NCBI RefSeq assembly: GCF_037893015.1 | Contig: NC_133660.1 | Coordinates: 162,744,937 to 162,808,936, forward strand | DNA: 64,000 nt | Origin: Macrotis lagotis | Lineage: Eukaryota; Chordata; Mammalia; Peramelemorphia; Peramelidae | Direction: 5' to 3' | Part shown: positions 46,922 through 59,300 of the stretch, one piece after another | Layout of the letters: each line of letters begins with the position of its first letter | Numbering within the stretch: position 1 is the first letter of the stretch | Program-made: the position numbers and the translations under genes | Notes under the pieces: model-generated | Seen by the model: only the letters and a program-made list of their open reading frames with translations | Database searches by the model: none | What the model was told of the DNA's origin: nothing

Positions 46922-49900
46922 GTAAGGAGCTCCGGGCGCGCGGGGATGGCCGGAGGCCGGGCCGGCGACAGGTGAGGCAGACCCGGGGGGGCGCAGACCC
47001 GGGGGGCTCACTCCCGGCTTCCACTGGCGGCTCGAATGGATTAAGCGGTGGCCGGGGGACGCCCAGCCCGGCCACACTGCAGAGCCGGAGGGGGTCCTCG
47101 GACTGCACATCCAACAACAATCCGGGGCAGTTATTTAGCGCTTCAAAGTTTTCAAAGCAGTATCCATCCTTTTTTTTTTACCTGAGCCTGGCAAGCACCG
47201 TGTGAGCTAGGTGCCACAGGTATCACTGCGCCCACTTTACTTACGTACCTGAGGCTGAGAGAGAACCCGGCCCTCCCAGCACTAGTGAGTGTCCGAACCC
47301 AGGTCTTCTCAGTTGCAAGTGCCACGCTTGGATGGCATGCTATCTCCGATCTACTCCAACCCAACCCCGTATTTGTGCAAGTAAGGAAACCGAGGCCTAG
47401 AAAGAGAAGTAATTTGCCCTGGCAAGCACAGCAGGGAAGTAGCGGATCTGGATGCCACTTCTGCGATCAGGTCCTCCGAGATGCCTAGGATGAAAGGCAC
47501 GTCCCCACCCCATTTTCCAAGGCGGGTGATGGCTGGCTGGGTGGGCATGTCTCGACTCTCGGGACTGTAGGGAGTGTGTGTGTGGGGGGGACTTTCCAAA
47601 AGAGCCAGTGTGACCACTGGGCCTTGGGAAGCGCGACTGAAGTCGTGTCGGGGAGTCCCAGCCTGCCCCCTGCGCCCCGGGGCATCTGCGGGAAGAGGCT
47701 CTTTTCTGGTGGCCGCTGGGGGTGGGGGTGTCTCCGCTGCGGGAGGCAGCCCAGGTCCCCTGCCGGAGGCGCGTGGAGACCCTCTGCGGGCACTCCCGGG
47801 CAAGCCTCCCCGGACCCGGGCATCTCCAGGCGCCTTCCCCTTCTACCGAGACTTCACACCAGCAAAGCCCTTACCGCTTTGTCCAAGCGCCCCCTCTCTG
47901 GGACTTAAATCCCTTTGTCTGAAGTGTAAACCCGAAAATCGGCCCCACAGGAATAGGCACCTTCCACCCCCCCACTTGCCGCTTCTTGGCTCGGAACCCG
48001 CATTTTCCGCGGGTTTAGGATGACCCCGAAGCTGCGCTAGCCTCCTTCGGGGGCTTTCACAGAAGCACACGCTGGGGACGGTGTTTTCCCCGCAGCCACA
48101 CTTTATCGATTTCTAGAAAGTAAAAGCTACTTCTGTGTTTACAATGAGGCAAAGGGATCCAGACAGCTGAGGCAATTATCTGAATAATTCCTGCTACTGG
48201 AGAGTGGGGAGGGGGAGGGGAGGGCGAAAGAATTTCTTTTTTCTTTCAAGGAAAAGAGTCTTCTCCCTCAATTATCCAGATTGTCTGTCTACATTGATTA
48301 CATTTACCTTATAATTATTGGTCTCTCCGGGCCTGAGAACTAGGTCAAATGGCTCTGTTGCTAAGGCGCCCACCTCTCAATCCCCCCCCCCCCCCCATGT
48401 GTTTACCGTCCAGGTTCAGAAACTATGCGGAGTGGCTGGATTTCAGAAAGGACTGAATTTCTTTTAAACCCTGAGGAAAGAATTTGGTTTTTCACGAAGG
48501 GGTCCTCCTCAATGTTGGATGCAACCTTCCTCTCCACAGAGGAGGGAGGACGCTTTTGGGGAGGATTTGATTCCGTTAGTGGCAACGGTTTACAATTGCT
48601 GCTTTCAAGTTCTCCACACAGAAGTACTGCTGTTTTTCCTTCTGAGTTCGAGCACGGAAGGGTAACAGAAGGATTAATTAATTAACATTGGTGCTAAGCT
48701 TTGAAGACAGAAGTAATTTTCTGAGTAATGGTATAAAGCATTTCTTAGGCTAGAATTTGTCTTGAAAATGTAAGTTAAGACAATTCCCCAACAATTCCCC
48801 CAAATCAGTGCTGACTGTAACAGAAAGAAGAATTTGCACCAATTAAATGATTCTATTAATAAGCTAAATTCTTATCTACTTATGGGTAGCAATAAACTTT
48901 GTTTAGTGAAAAAGCTAATCTAGACTCAACTGCTTTTTTCTTGGATTGCTTTTGAATTCCATTTATCTTTTTTAAAAACACTATCTAGGTGATTTCTACA
49001 TGGGCAATAGTTTGCATGGAACCCAAATATCTTTGATCTACTGATGCTTTTTGTTCTTTTTTTTTGGGGGGGGTGCCCTTCCCTTTCATCACATTGCTCC
49101 AAAGTGTGCACCTATAGAATGGATTATTTTTCATATCAAACTACTCAACACTAACTTTTATTTCTCAACCTAATGAAGTTTTAAAAAAAAGTTTTATGAA
49201 TTTTTTTCATTACTGTATTTTCCCAATATCTTTATACCAGAGAACCTTCCATAGGAAAGAAAAATAGCCAAGCAAAACAAGATGGTATATCACAGTGTAA
49301 TTTTCCACATCTCTCTGGGAGGATCCAGTCTAGTGTTTTTCCAATCAATTTTCGAGATGCTGTATTAATCTTATTTAATTTTTTTCCCTACTATACTTAG
49401 GAATAGCAAACTCCTAAATCACTTTTAAGGTTTACTTTGGCTTTGGGAAGCATTATTTTACTACACACTTGGCAGAGAGGTACTTATTCCTTTCTTAATG
49501 AAAATTTTTGTAATACTAAGTTGATAATTAATGTTAAGACTATTGTCAGTCAACACCAATATAACCTACATTCTGGGACCTATTGACAAAGTTTAAGTTT
49601 CTACTTTTTAACTACACTATTGTTCTAGGGAAAGCTAAAATGTAAAGTTGAGGCTTTATCCAAAAATCCAGGCCAAAGTATACCTTATCTCTGGAGGGAA
49701 AAGGGAGAGGGAAAGTATTAGGAGAAACTTGGTTTTTTTGGTTACAATTATTCACATTGATTATGCCTTTGGCTAGAATAGGATGAGATAAGATATAGAA
49801 TAAATACTTCCCTTTCTCCTTCCCTTTTCTTGTGTTGTCACATGGTTATGTTGATAAACATTCAAAGAATGAATTCTTTTTTCAAGTGATTCATTTTTTG

Positions 49901-52900
49901 GGGGATCCTCTCAATGGGCAGACACCATATTGATCATTTCTAGTAAATTTATGCTCTATTACACTAATTAAAAGAATAGTATTTTGGGACTCAATCATTG
50001 ATTGTCTGATGAATTTTCAATATGTTCATAAGTGCATCTCAAAATGGATGTAGGATCCGATTCTTCTGCAGAATGGGATATAGTGAACAAACTTTCTCAT
50101 GGAATTTTCTTGGTTTCAAACCATAGGCAACCTTTTCTTGTTATCAATTTGTGACCAGTATGTGAGTCATTACCTCTGCATTCATCAGTTAGAATTCTTG
50201 CCTGCATCTCTAGGGAGCTAATCTGTACATTATTTGATATTGTGTGAGTTTCCCCTTGAACCCTTCTTCCCGGCCCCCTTCCACTTCCTCCTCAAGAACT
50301 GCTACCCTGAGATGAATTTCAACCTACTTAAGATAGGAAATAATTTTTTAAATGGCATAAAGGAAAATGAGACAGGGTCACAGATTCTCCAGGTTGCGTA
50401 AAGGAACTTTGCTCATACAGCACAAAATACATTCTAAGCAGGATTCATTAATCAGCAGTTTAGGCAAATGTGTGTATCCTACATTTTATAAGAAATGTGG
50501 TCCAGGACTTTCCCAGGGGAGTGAGCTCATCAAATGGAGGTTCATTTTATTTCAATGTCCCATATCCTTTTGTAAGACCTTGAAGTTGGCAAGGCAGGAA
50601 AACAGGAACTCCACCCGCGCTCCATGAATCCCTGAGCTGCTCTCCTGGTTTATGACCATCTGCCCATTCTTCCTGTTATGACAAAGCTTGTGAACTTTTA
50701 CTCGAAATGGTGAAAAGTTACTTTTCAGTTTTGACACCATGAATTGCTAAAGGGATAGTCCAGAAGTAAGAAACCTGCTTTGTTTTGGGGATCCTTTTCC
50801 TATAGGGACTGCTCTCACTACATTCATCTCTCTCTCCAGGTTTGCCCACTGTTTCACCTGATCCCCCAATTCTCAGCCCACAAAAAGACATACTTACAGT
50901 AACAGCCAATTCAAGTCTTCAAATTACTTGCAGGTAAGGAATTCATTTTAAAAAATAGTCCTCTGGGTGTCATGAATACATTGTTCCTAATTTGTTTGTA
51001 AATGAGATACTGAAATCCTTTCCTAAGTAGAATCGTGATAGGTGAATATTGAGCTAGATTTTCTGCACCCTGAGTCTGTTTTCCATGAACGGGCAAAGAT
51101 GTAGATCTGCCTAGTTAGACCCTTTAGGGGTAGAACCCTGAAGACTCAGATGGAGATGAAGAAGTCTAGGATCAGACTCTTGGGTTAAGCAATCCTCTAA
51201 GTTCCTGAAGAACTGTGTTTTCTCAAATGCTTAACAACTCTCTCCTCACAGAACTTTACACTTTAATAAAATTCTGATCATGGAGGTGAAAATTTAGCAT
51301 CTTTTTTTGAGTAATCTTGTGTAAGCACTGCATAGAGAAAGGACTGCCCTATGACTATCTAAGATTTGAAGTCACATTGTTGATTTGACTAATTGGGTAA
51401 ATAAACTTCTCCAGTGGCAGAAGTGGCATGTCTGTGAAGACATGAAGAGGTTTTTAAAATGTCTCTTCATGGGGTGGCTAGGTGGTGAAGTGGATAGAGC
51501 ACCAGGCCTGGAGTCAGGAGTACCTGAGTTCAAATCCAGCCTCAGACACTTAATAATTACCTAGCTATGTGGCCTTGGGTGAGCCACTTAACCCTGTTTG
51601 CAAAAACCTAAAAAAAAAGTCTCTTCAGAAGAGAGGATAGAAGAGCTTGGTGAATTATCCCAGAAAAAGCCCCCAGGACATATTAATACAAGAGTACTTT
51701 TAGGGAAGTAGAAAATGATGGAAAATTTTGTGTGATGCCAAAAGGGGCTAAAAATCTACAAAGAGATTAGGTTCTTATTGAAATGACTGTCCTTTCACCG
51801 AATAGCAAGCAATTGTTAGATCTGAAGGAGACAAATGAGTAAATCCAAACCTAAATCATTTGAACCAGATGCATTCCTATAGTAAAACTTCTGGGACACC
51901 TATATATAAGTCCTTATAAAGTATAAATCTCTGTCATGTAGTGCTCTCCATGCTTTAAAGTACTTTGACTGAGGCAGGGATCTTTCTGGAGTCTATGATA
52001 AAAATCTTTGAGAGACTATGGAAAAAATAGTTCAACAGTCTTTCTTCAACCCTCCCTTCCTGCATAGGCTAGGATACACCTTTTTCCACCCATTTAAAAA
52101 GGATCCTTGAAAATTCCACCTATTAAACTCTATGTAGAAGATCAAATTTAATTGGGTAAATAAACCATAGTTGTATGGGGAAGAGGGAAGGAATGAAGAA
52201 TAGGGACTGGATTTATGATTTCGTTGGTGTAGGGAACTTTCAGTAAAGAATTTCTTTTATTAGTAAAGTTTATTAGTAAAGTTTAGCTTATAGTTTCAGC
52301 ATTAAGAGGTTAATTGATTAACTTAGGATCACACTGTATGTCACATAGTCAGTCACTGGTCTTCCTGGCTCTGAAGTCACTGTACCTTGATGACTTTATG
52401 TAAATTTTACCTTTAACCCAAACACAAACTTGGACCTTTATTAGAACAGACATAGATAGCAAGGGCCATGCCAGCTTCCTCTTTGAGTCTTGCCCTGCTA
52501 AGTTTTTGAGTGAGCCAATGAATGACACCAGAGTTGTCTGAGGGAACTTCTGAATCAGTTCCTATGGCACTCTCTTGCAAGAGATTTGACTGGTTGTTTT
52601 GGGAGAAAGGCCTTGAAGCAATGATGACTTTATGGTCCATACAATATTCAATGGCCCATATAAGTCTTTATCTTTGGCTAGATGCCAGGTTTGTAGTTCA
52701 TGATTTCATAGCCTAACTCAGACACATTTCTTTCCTCAGGGGTCAAAAAGACTTGGACTGGCTATGGCCCAGCAATCTGGGAAATTCTGATAATCGAGTT
52801 ATGGTGACTGATTGCTGGGATGGTCTCTTTTGTAAGACACTCACAATTACAAAAGTGATAGGAAATGATACTGGAACTTACAAGTGCCTGTACCAAGACA

Positions 52901-53289
52901 GCGATGTGAGCTCAAGCATTTATGTCTACGTTCAAGGTAAGTGGTTATAATTGACTTCCCATATGATTTCCTAACCTTAGAACAATGGAAGAACAAAGGA
53001 GAGCCAAGCAGGACAAAAGTCTTCTCTTGCAGTCATTTCAGAGACTGCAGGTCTCATTCATTTGTTTAAGAGTCCAGTCTATGCCATCCTTGGTTTTTTT
53101 TCTTAACTACACTGATTCTTCTCTTATTCCAAAGGAGAGAGGTGTGTATGCTAATGATGCTCCATGATGACTATCATATTCCCAAGAGCATTCTGGTGTG
53201 CATCCCAATTAAAATCTTATGCACAGGAAGATTTGGGGGTGAAGTTAAGGGAGAAAGTTTAACTTGGAGTATAAGAGCTCTAAACAGGA

Positions 53290-53336
<47 letters not shown>

Positions 53337-56300
53337 CACTTGTATTTTATGAGAAAAACTTTAATAATAAACTTTAATAATCCTATTTTTGTTTGTAGCA
53401 TAAATGGTCTTAAATGGCTTAAAGGTATATCCAATAGAACCATGTCATATAGGAATTTAACATTTGTAATATCAGAAATAATGCAAGAATTAGCATCTTA
53501 CTTTCTAGGAATTAAAAAAATTGAAGTGGGATTATACATTTACAGCTAAATGGGACCTCAGGTGTTAGCTTGCCAACTCCTTCATTTTACAGATAAGAAA
53601 ACTGAGCACAGAGAAAAGGATCTTACACAAGTTGATATATTGGTAATAAATAGAAGGGATGGAATTTGAACCCAAGTCCTTTAACACCAAATCCAATGCT
53701 TTTTCCCCCCAATGAACTTGGAACTTGCCTTCATGAACTATCAAGCTCAAGGATTTCTGTTATTGAGACCCAGGATGGCCCTAATATCCTTGTTGTGAGC
53801 ATACCCAACATCTAAGTACTTTGTAATCTCCTGCTGGTTTTAGTTCAACTATGCAAGCCTCATCAGTAAACTGATTTAAATTAAATTTGAGGCACAGTGA
53901 CTAGCATTTTACTTGAGTATACTAGGATTTCTGTGATCCCTGAAGATGACTGGGTAAGATTTCCCCTTTCAAAGTAGCATTTCATTTTCAGAGAAAGACT
54001 CCAATCTGTTCTTCAAATCTTAAGTGAATGTCCCATTTGCATTTCAATTGTGCAACATTCTCCTTTCTTTGAAGTAATGGGATCTACATTGAAATAACAT
54101 GCCACCACTGGATTGCACAAGACTTAAGAATGTTCATTACATTTGCCAGGTGTAGATATAAGTCATGGTTAGAATGCTTCTGGTAAGACCCTAAGGCTCC
54201 CTGTACCATGGCCCCCTCTCTCTGCATATCTCCCAAGTCCCTCTTTCTTCTCCTCTTCACTTAAAAGATCATTCTCCAATCTGTCATATCAAGCAAACTT
54301 TGGGACTAGGACTCCTCAGTTTTTTTGTGAATCTCTGGCTTCTTTTGATCTGGCAGGCTGAAAAGATCAGCCCATCTCTGGAGACTACAAGGATTTCCTG
54401 CCCTCAGCCTGGCTGGAAATGTTACGAAGTGAACCTCTCCTATAATATTTTCATATTTCCTTCTCTCAAGTCAGGATGTGCAGAGACATGTGACAGTTCA
54501 TTTCACAAAGTAACAGTAAATATTTTGTTTGGGGAGGATGGGTGGTTGTTTGGGTCCTTTTTGTTTATTTCCTCTTGGGTTGGGGGGAGACAATGAAATA
54601 GAGAGACTTTTAATGACATTCAAGAGTTAATTCAGTTTCCAAGGGAACATCCTTTAAGGGTAAGGAAGTCACACTATATTTTCATAGCATGCAGATGGAA
54701 GGTAGGATGTCAAACCAAGAAGGTCAGTGCACTGTTTATTTGGAACATTCCCTGTCTTTGGCGGATTACTTCAAATGTAATGTCCTGTCCAAGGTTATGA
54801 ATGAGCCACAATGTTCTTGGAGCTGAACTGTCCAAACATGGGGTCATGAGGATTTATAATGGGAAAAGGATGTTCCCCTTGAATAGGTCTTCAATTTCTT
54901 GGTCTGGGCTTCACTTGTCTACCCACATTTGCTTCCTTACTCTTCTGACCCAAGTCCCTTACACAGTGGGTAGAGCTAGGAAGTAGGGCCCTGGCCCCAT
55001 CAAGTCTTGCTTTGACATATGTCTAGTTGAAAGGCAAAAGTTAGATCTCCTGCTTTTCTGTTCTCTGCAGCTGCAGAGGAAATAGAGCTTCTTCAATTTG
55101 GGGGATGGGAGTGGGGTTAGGGAAGAATCTTTCCTCTCACAGGTTTTAACTGTTTCTTCATCAACCTGGCTTGGAATCCATATCATATCCAATTTGAGAG
55201 GCAAAACCATTCATCAGTTTGCCACTGAAATTTGCTGGCCAGCTTTGTCTGTCCCCTAATCCAAAGCATCCTTGTCTGAAGGGAGGATGGTGGTTTTCCA
55301 CCAAAGTGTTTTGTACATTTTGTGTGACATTGAAAGACCATAAGAATCTTTCTCAGCTCCTTTACTAAAGTTTTGAAGGGTTTTCTTCCCTTTTCTATTG
55401 TATGTCCTTCACATCCTTTGGTCATGGCACCACTCATATAAGTGGAAATTTTTCTGGGTCCCTGTCATCTATGGTATTGAGATTGAATGAATGCAGTTAG
55501 CCTTCATAATCTTAAAGTGGTATGAATTTAGGATGTTCGATTGTATTATTCTTTAAATTCTAATTTGAGAATTATTTCCTCATACATTTTACTGTGGTTT
55601 CCACATAGTGAACATTGTAGAGGAAAGTATAGACATTGATTTACTCTTTTATTGCAAAGTCATAGTGATCAGTTGGTAAGAAGGGGGAGGGAAGAGAAGG
55701 AAAGGAAAAGGAAAGGAAAGGAAAGGAAAGGAAAGGAAAGGAAAGGAAAGGAAAGGAAAGGAAAGGAAAGGAAAGAAAGGAAAGGAAAGGAAAGGAAAGG
55801 AAAGGAAAGGAAAGGAAAGGAAAGGAAAGGAAAGGAAAGGAAAGGAAAGGAAAGGAAAGGAAAGGAAAGGAAAGGAAAGGAAAGGAAAGGAAAGGAAAGG
55901 AAAGGAAAGGAAAGGAAAGGAAAGGAAAGGAAAGGAAAGGAAAGGAAAGGAAAGGAAAGGAAAGGAAAGGAAAGGAAAGGAAAGGAAAGGAAAGGAAAGG
56001 AAAGGAAAGAGACAGGGAAGGGAAGATGAAAGAGGAAAGGGAAAGGAGGAGGGAAAAGAAAAGAACAAAAGGAAAAGAGAAGGAGAAGTGAAGATTGTTT
56101 TTATGACTGCTAGCTGTGTGGTACAGCTCTGGAGTCAGAGGACCTTCTATCCATGTCATTCAACTTTGCTGGATTTCATTTTCTCCTTTATTTTTCATGA
56201 AATGAAGGAGTTGGACTGGATATTCTCTGATGGCCTTCCCAGCTCTGGATCAGTGATCTAGCTTTCAGGGGTTGTGCTCTTTTATTTCAGGGACTGAGAT

Positions 56301-59300
56301 GCTATTTTGATAAACACTGCACCTTGATTCTTTATCCCTCCCCTCCTCTCCAAATCTTTCTTTGCCCTTGTAAATGATACTTTCAAGTAACCCTTGAGAC
56401 CAAACCTTTCCATTGACATAAAAGTCAAGTATTGAGCAACAAGTGGATGGATTTGGATACTATGAACTCTCTTAGACAAGATAGCTGACTTTTAGGACGT
56501 GAGTGGTAGATATATTTTTCAGAGGTTGATAATGAGCTAATATTCTAGGCAACTCTTAATTCAGATAATCAAAATCAATCAACACATTTATTAAGTTTTT
56601 ATGCTGGGTGCTGGGCATATGAGCATATAAATGAAACATTTCCCTCCCTTAAGAAACTTACATTCTAAAGGATAAGGAATTGCAGGTATGTGTGTGTGTG
56701 TGTGTGTATGTGTATACACACATACATACATATGTGTGTATGTGTGTGTGTGTGTATAGAGATATATAGAAAATAAATACAGGGTAGTTCTTTGAGGGAG
56801 AGAACCAACAATTCTGGTTTCAAATCTTAGGCAAGATAGTCAAAGTGAAAGTCCCCAAGTTTTGTTCTGATTTCATTGTGCAGTTCAGAACAAGTTGAGG
56901 TGTGGGTGGGGAGGATGGGGAGGCATCAGGTAAGGTTTCATGTAGAAAGTGGAAATCAAATGAAATTAAATGTCTTAATTGTCAGAATTCATGTAAGGAG
57001 GGCTGGCTCTTCTCTGGTGTTGTACACACAACTTGAAAACATAAACTTAGCTTGATGCTGATTTCAGCACTTTACAAAGAAGGAGAGGAATTGCAGTATT
57101 TGTTGGGGGGGGTTGAGGGAAAGAACCATTAAAATGATAATAGAGATAATATGAAAACAAAACTTTGAGTTCACAGTATCATGTCAAACTAATTCTATTA
57201 TGATATACTCTAAGTGACACTAACTCACTAATGAAATGAATTTTTTTCTTTAGATTACAGATTAGATAAATCTCCATTTATTTCATCAGTAAGTGATCAA
57301 CATGGTGTTGTATACATCAAGGAGAACAAAAATAAAACAGTTGTGATCCCATGCCTCAGTTCTATATCAAACCTCAATGTGTCACTTTATGCAGTAAGTC
57401 CAATTTTCTTCTTTTGACTATGGTCTTTCATATTGTATGTTAGGGATCTCATTGTATATAAAAGGTACAAATATTGCCTATAGAGTTTTTCAAGCTCACA
57501 TGGGTAAGGCCTAGCAAGGGATTTAAAAACCAATTGAGTAAATTCATTCAGACTAAATTTATAGTTTTCTATTTGAGATGCCAATTGACCATGCCATTAA
57601 TGTTCCCCCAGAAGTATCCTGAAAAAATGTTTGTTCCTGATGGTGAAAAAATTTTCTGGGATAGCAAGAAAGGCTTCACTCTTCCCAGCTACATGATAAG
57701 TTATGCAGCCATGGTCTTCTGTGAGGCAAAAATCAATGATGAAAGCTACCAGTCTCTTATGTACTTCATTGTGGTCCTTGGTAAGATGACAATTACTTTT
57801 TTTAAAAATTATTCCCACTTAATAATAATGATCATCAAATCACAGAGGAAATATTAGAGTTCACCTAGTCCAATCCTCTCATTTTACAGATGAGAAAACT
57901 AAAATTCAGAGAGTTCAAGTTACTCGTTCAAAGTCACACAGTCCAAAAGTCTGTAGTGCGAGGGGATATTGGATCCTAGAACACTAGTTTTCCATAGACT
58001 ACTCTTTGAGATAGATTTGGTCTTTCAGGATCCTGGGAGGGGCCAAGAAATTTTAAAAGTGTGTGAGTTACTGTATCACTGGGAAAGAGCATATAGCCAG
58101 TTTCAGGTTTTTTTTTCCTCTCTTACTTTCTGTTTTTCCAATTTACTCCCTTTAGGGTACAGAATTTATGATCTGGCTCTGAATCCCCCTCACAGTGTGG
58201 AAGTGGCTGTTGGAGAAAAGCTTGTTCTGAATTGCACAGCAAGAACAGAACTCAATGTAGCAATTGACTTTCACTGGGAATATCCTTCTTTGAAGGTAAT
58301 GCTCACAAAGCAAACCAGACCTCCAGATACCTTGATAAGATTCCTTGGGAGGGACTCACCCTGGTGAGATGAGGCTGCCTCTGGCCAAATCAACTCTCAG
58401 AATCTCTTTAAGTTTTAAAGGGATCACAGAGCATAGAGCACCCATTGTTGGGCAAGAAGAGAGTGAAGACAAGTTGACAGATATCATTTTCTTCCTTCTC
58501 TTACAATATTATTTTCCCCCTTTCCATTTCATTGTTTGTTCAAAGTCATGGCTCCCCTTTTGGTATTTTTAGTTCTGAGGTGGGCAAGGGAGACATTGAG
58601 TCATGTGGGATTCTGCTTTTCTTGGCTGTGTCTCTCTGGCAGTTCATTTTCATCTTGTACTCATGGCTAGAGCTTTTGTCCTATTTCTAATTCACCTGCT
58701 GTTGTCTAGTCCTTTTGATCCCAACACAATTGTTGTCTCTAATATTAAGAGTTCAAGAATTATTTTCATCAGTATTAAGTAGTATTTATCATGCCTTACG
58801 GTAAGATAAAATATGTTATCACATGAGTGGTTAGACACTACTGAATAATTCTATTTTGGGATTGGGGGTTGAATTAAAGCCAAGGATATGCCACAGCCGG
58901 CTCAATCAAAAGTCAATTGTTAAATTTTCAGTGTGAGGATTTGCACCTCAGAAATCAGCAAATGCTGTAAATCCAGATGTTTGATTTATTGTTTTGGTGA
59001 TTCTAGACTTAAGAAAATAATGGAGGAAAAACAACAATGTAGATTAAACTTAAAAGTATTCAGAGCATACATTATGTTAGGAGGAAGAGCTGGCTGTTTA
59101 ACATTTACCAACATGTCCCTGAGTAAACCTCTCTTTCTCTTTTCAGGCTGACATACGGGATCTCAAAACTCCATTAGGAATGGAGCTTAAGAAATTTTTA
59201 AGCACCTTGACTATAGAACATGTAACCCGCAGTGATCAGGGCTGGTACATCTGTGAAGCAAACAGTGGGCTTATGACCAAGAAAAACAGCACATATGTCA

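Larger units (their letters stand above)
46250..48080. promoter_or_regulatory. CpG island over KDR promoter, exon 1 and proximal intron 1
   Basis: Base composition changes abruptly from AT-rich to GC-rich with frequent CG dinucleotides between about 46250 and 48080, then returns to AT-rich. It is the only such interval in the window and is centred on KDR exon 1. Boundaries are by eye. Confidence 0.75.
46922..50839 (+). other. KDR: KDR intron 1
   Basis: This 3.9 kb intron starts inside the CpG island. It contains a MIR-type SINE in reverse orientation (about 47108-47465), a 15-C run (48382-48396) and two clusters of motifs (48130-48181, 49786-49860). In mouse, intron 1 of this gene holds an endothelial enhancer bound by GATA, ETS and SCL factors; whether an orthologous enhancer is here needs an alignment. 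From about 48400 to 50830 I see no recognisable repeat apart from homopolymer runs. Confidence 0.85.
52937..57253 (+). other. KDR: KDR intron 3
   Basis: This 4.3 kb intron is the longest in the visible gene. It holds a (GT)n tract, a reversed MIR (53545-53705), a forward MIR (56100-56265), a 300 bp (AAAGG)n tract, an L2-like fragment (56570-56680) and a TG/TA microsatellite. About 53720-55690 shows no recognised feature. Confidence 0.9.

Noticed and set aside
46581..47120. 179-codon minus-strand frame across KDR exon 1
   Set aside because: GC-rich CpG islands have few stop codons; no family resemblance. The same applies to frames at 47351-48023.
55641..56159. 172-codon minus-strand frame and 125-codon plus-strand frame
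   Set aside because: They translate the AAAGG tract.
58296..58572. Read-through from KDR exon 6 (open frame past the donor)
   Set aside because: The exon ends in phase 0 at a GT donor, and domain 3 homology resumes at 59147.
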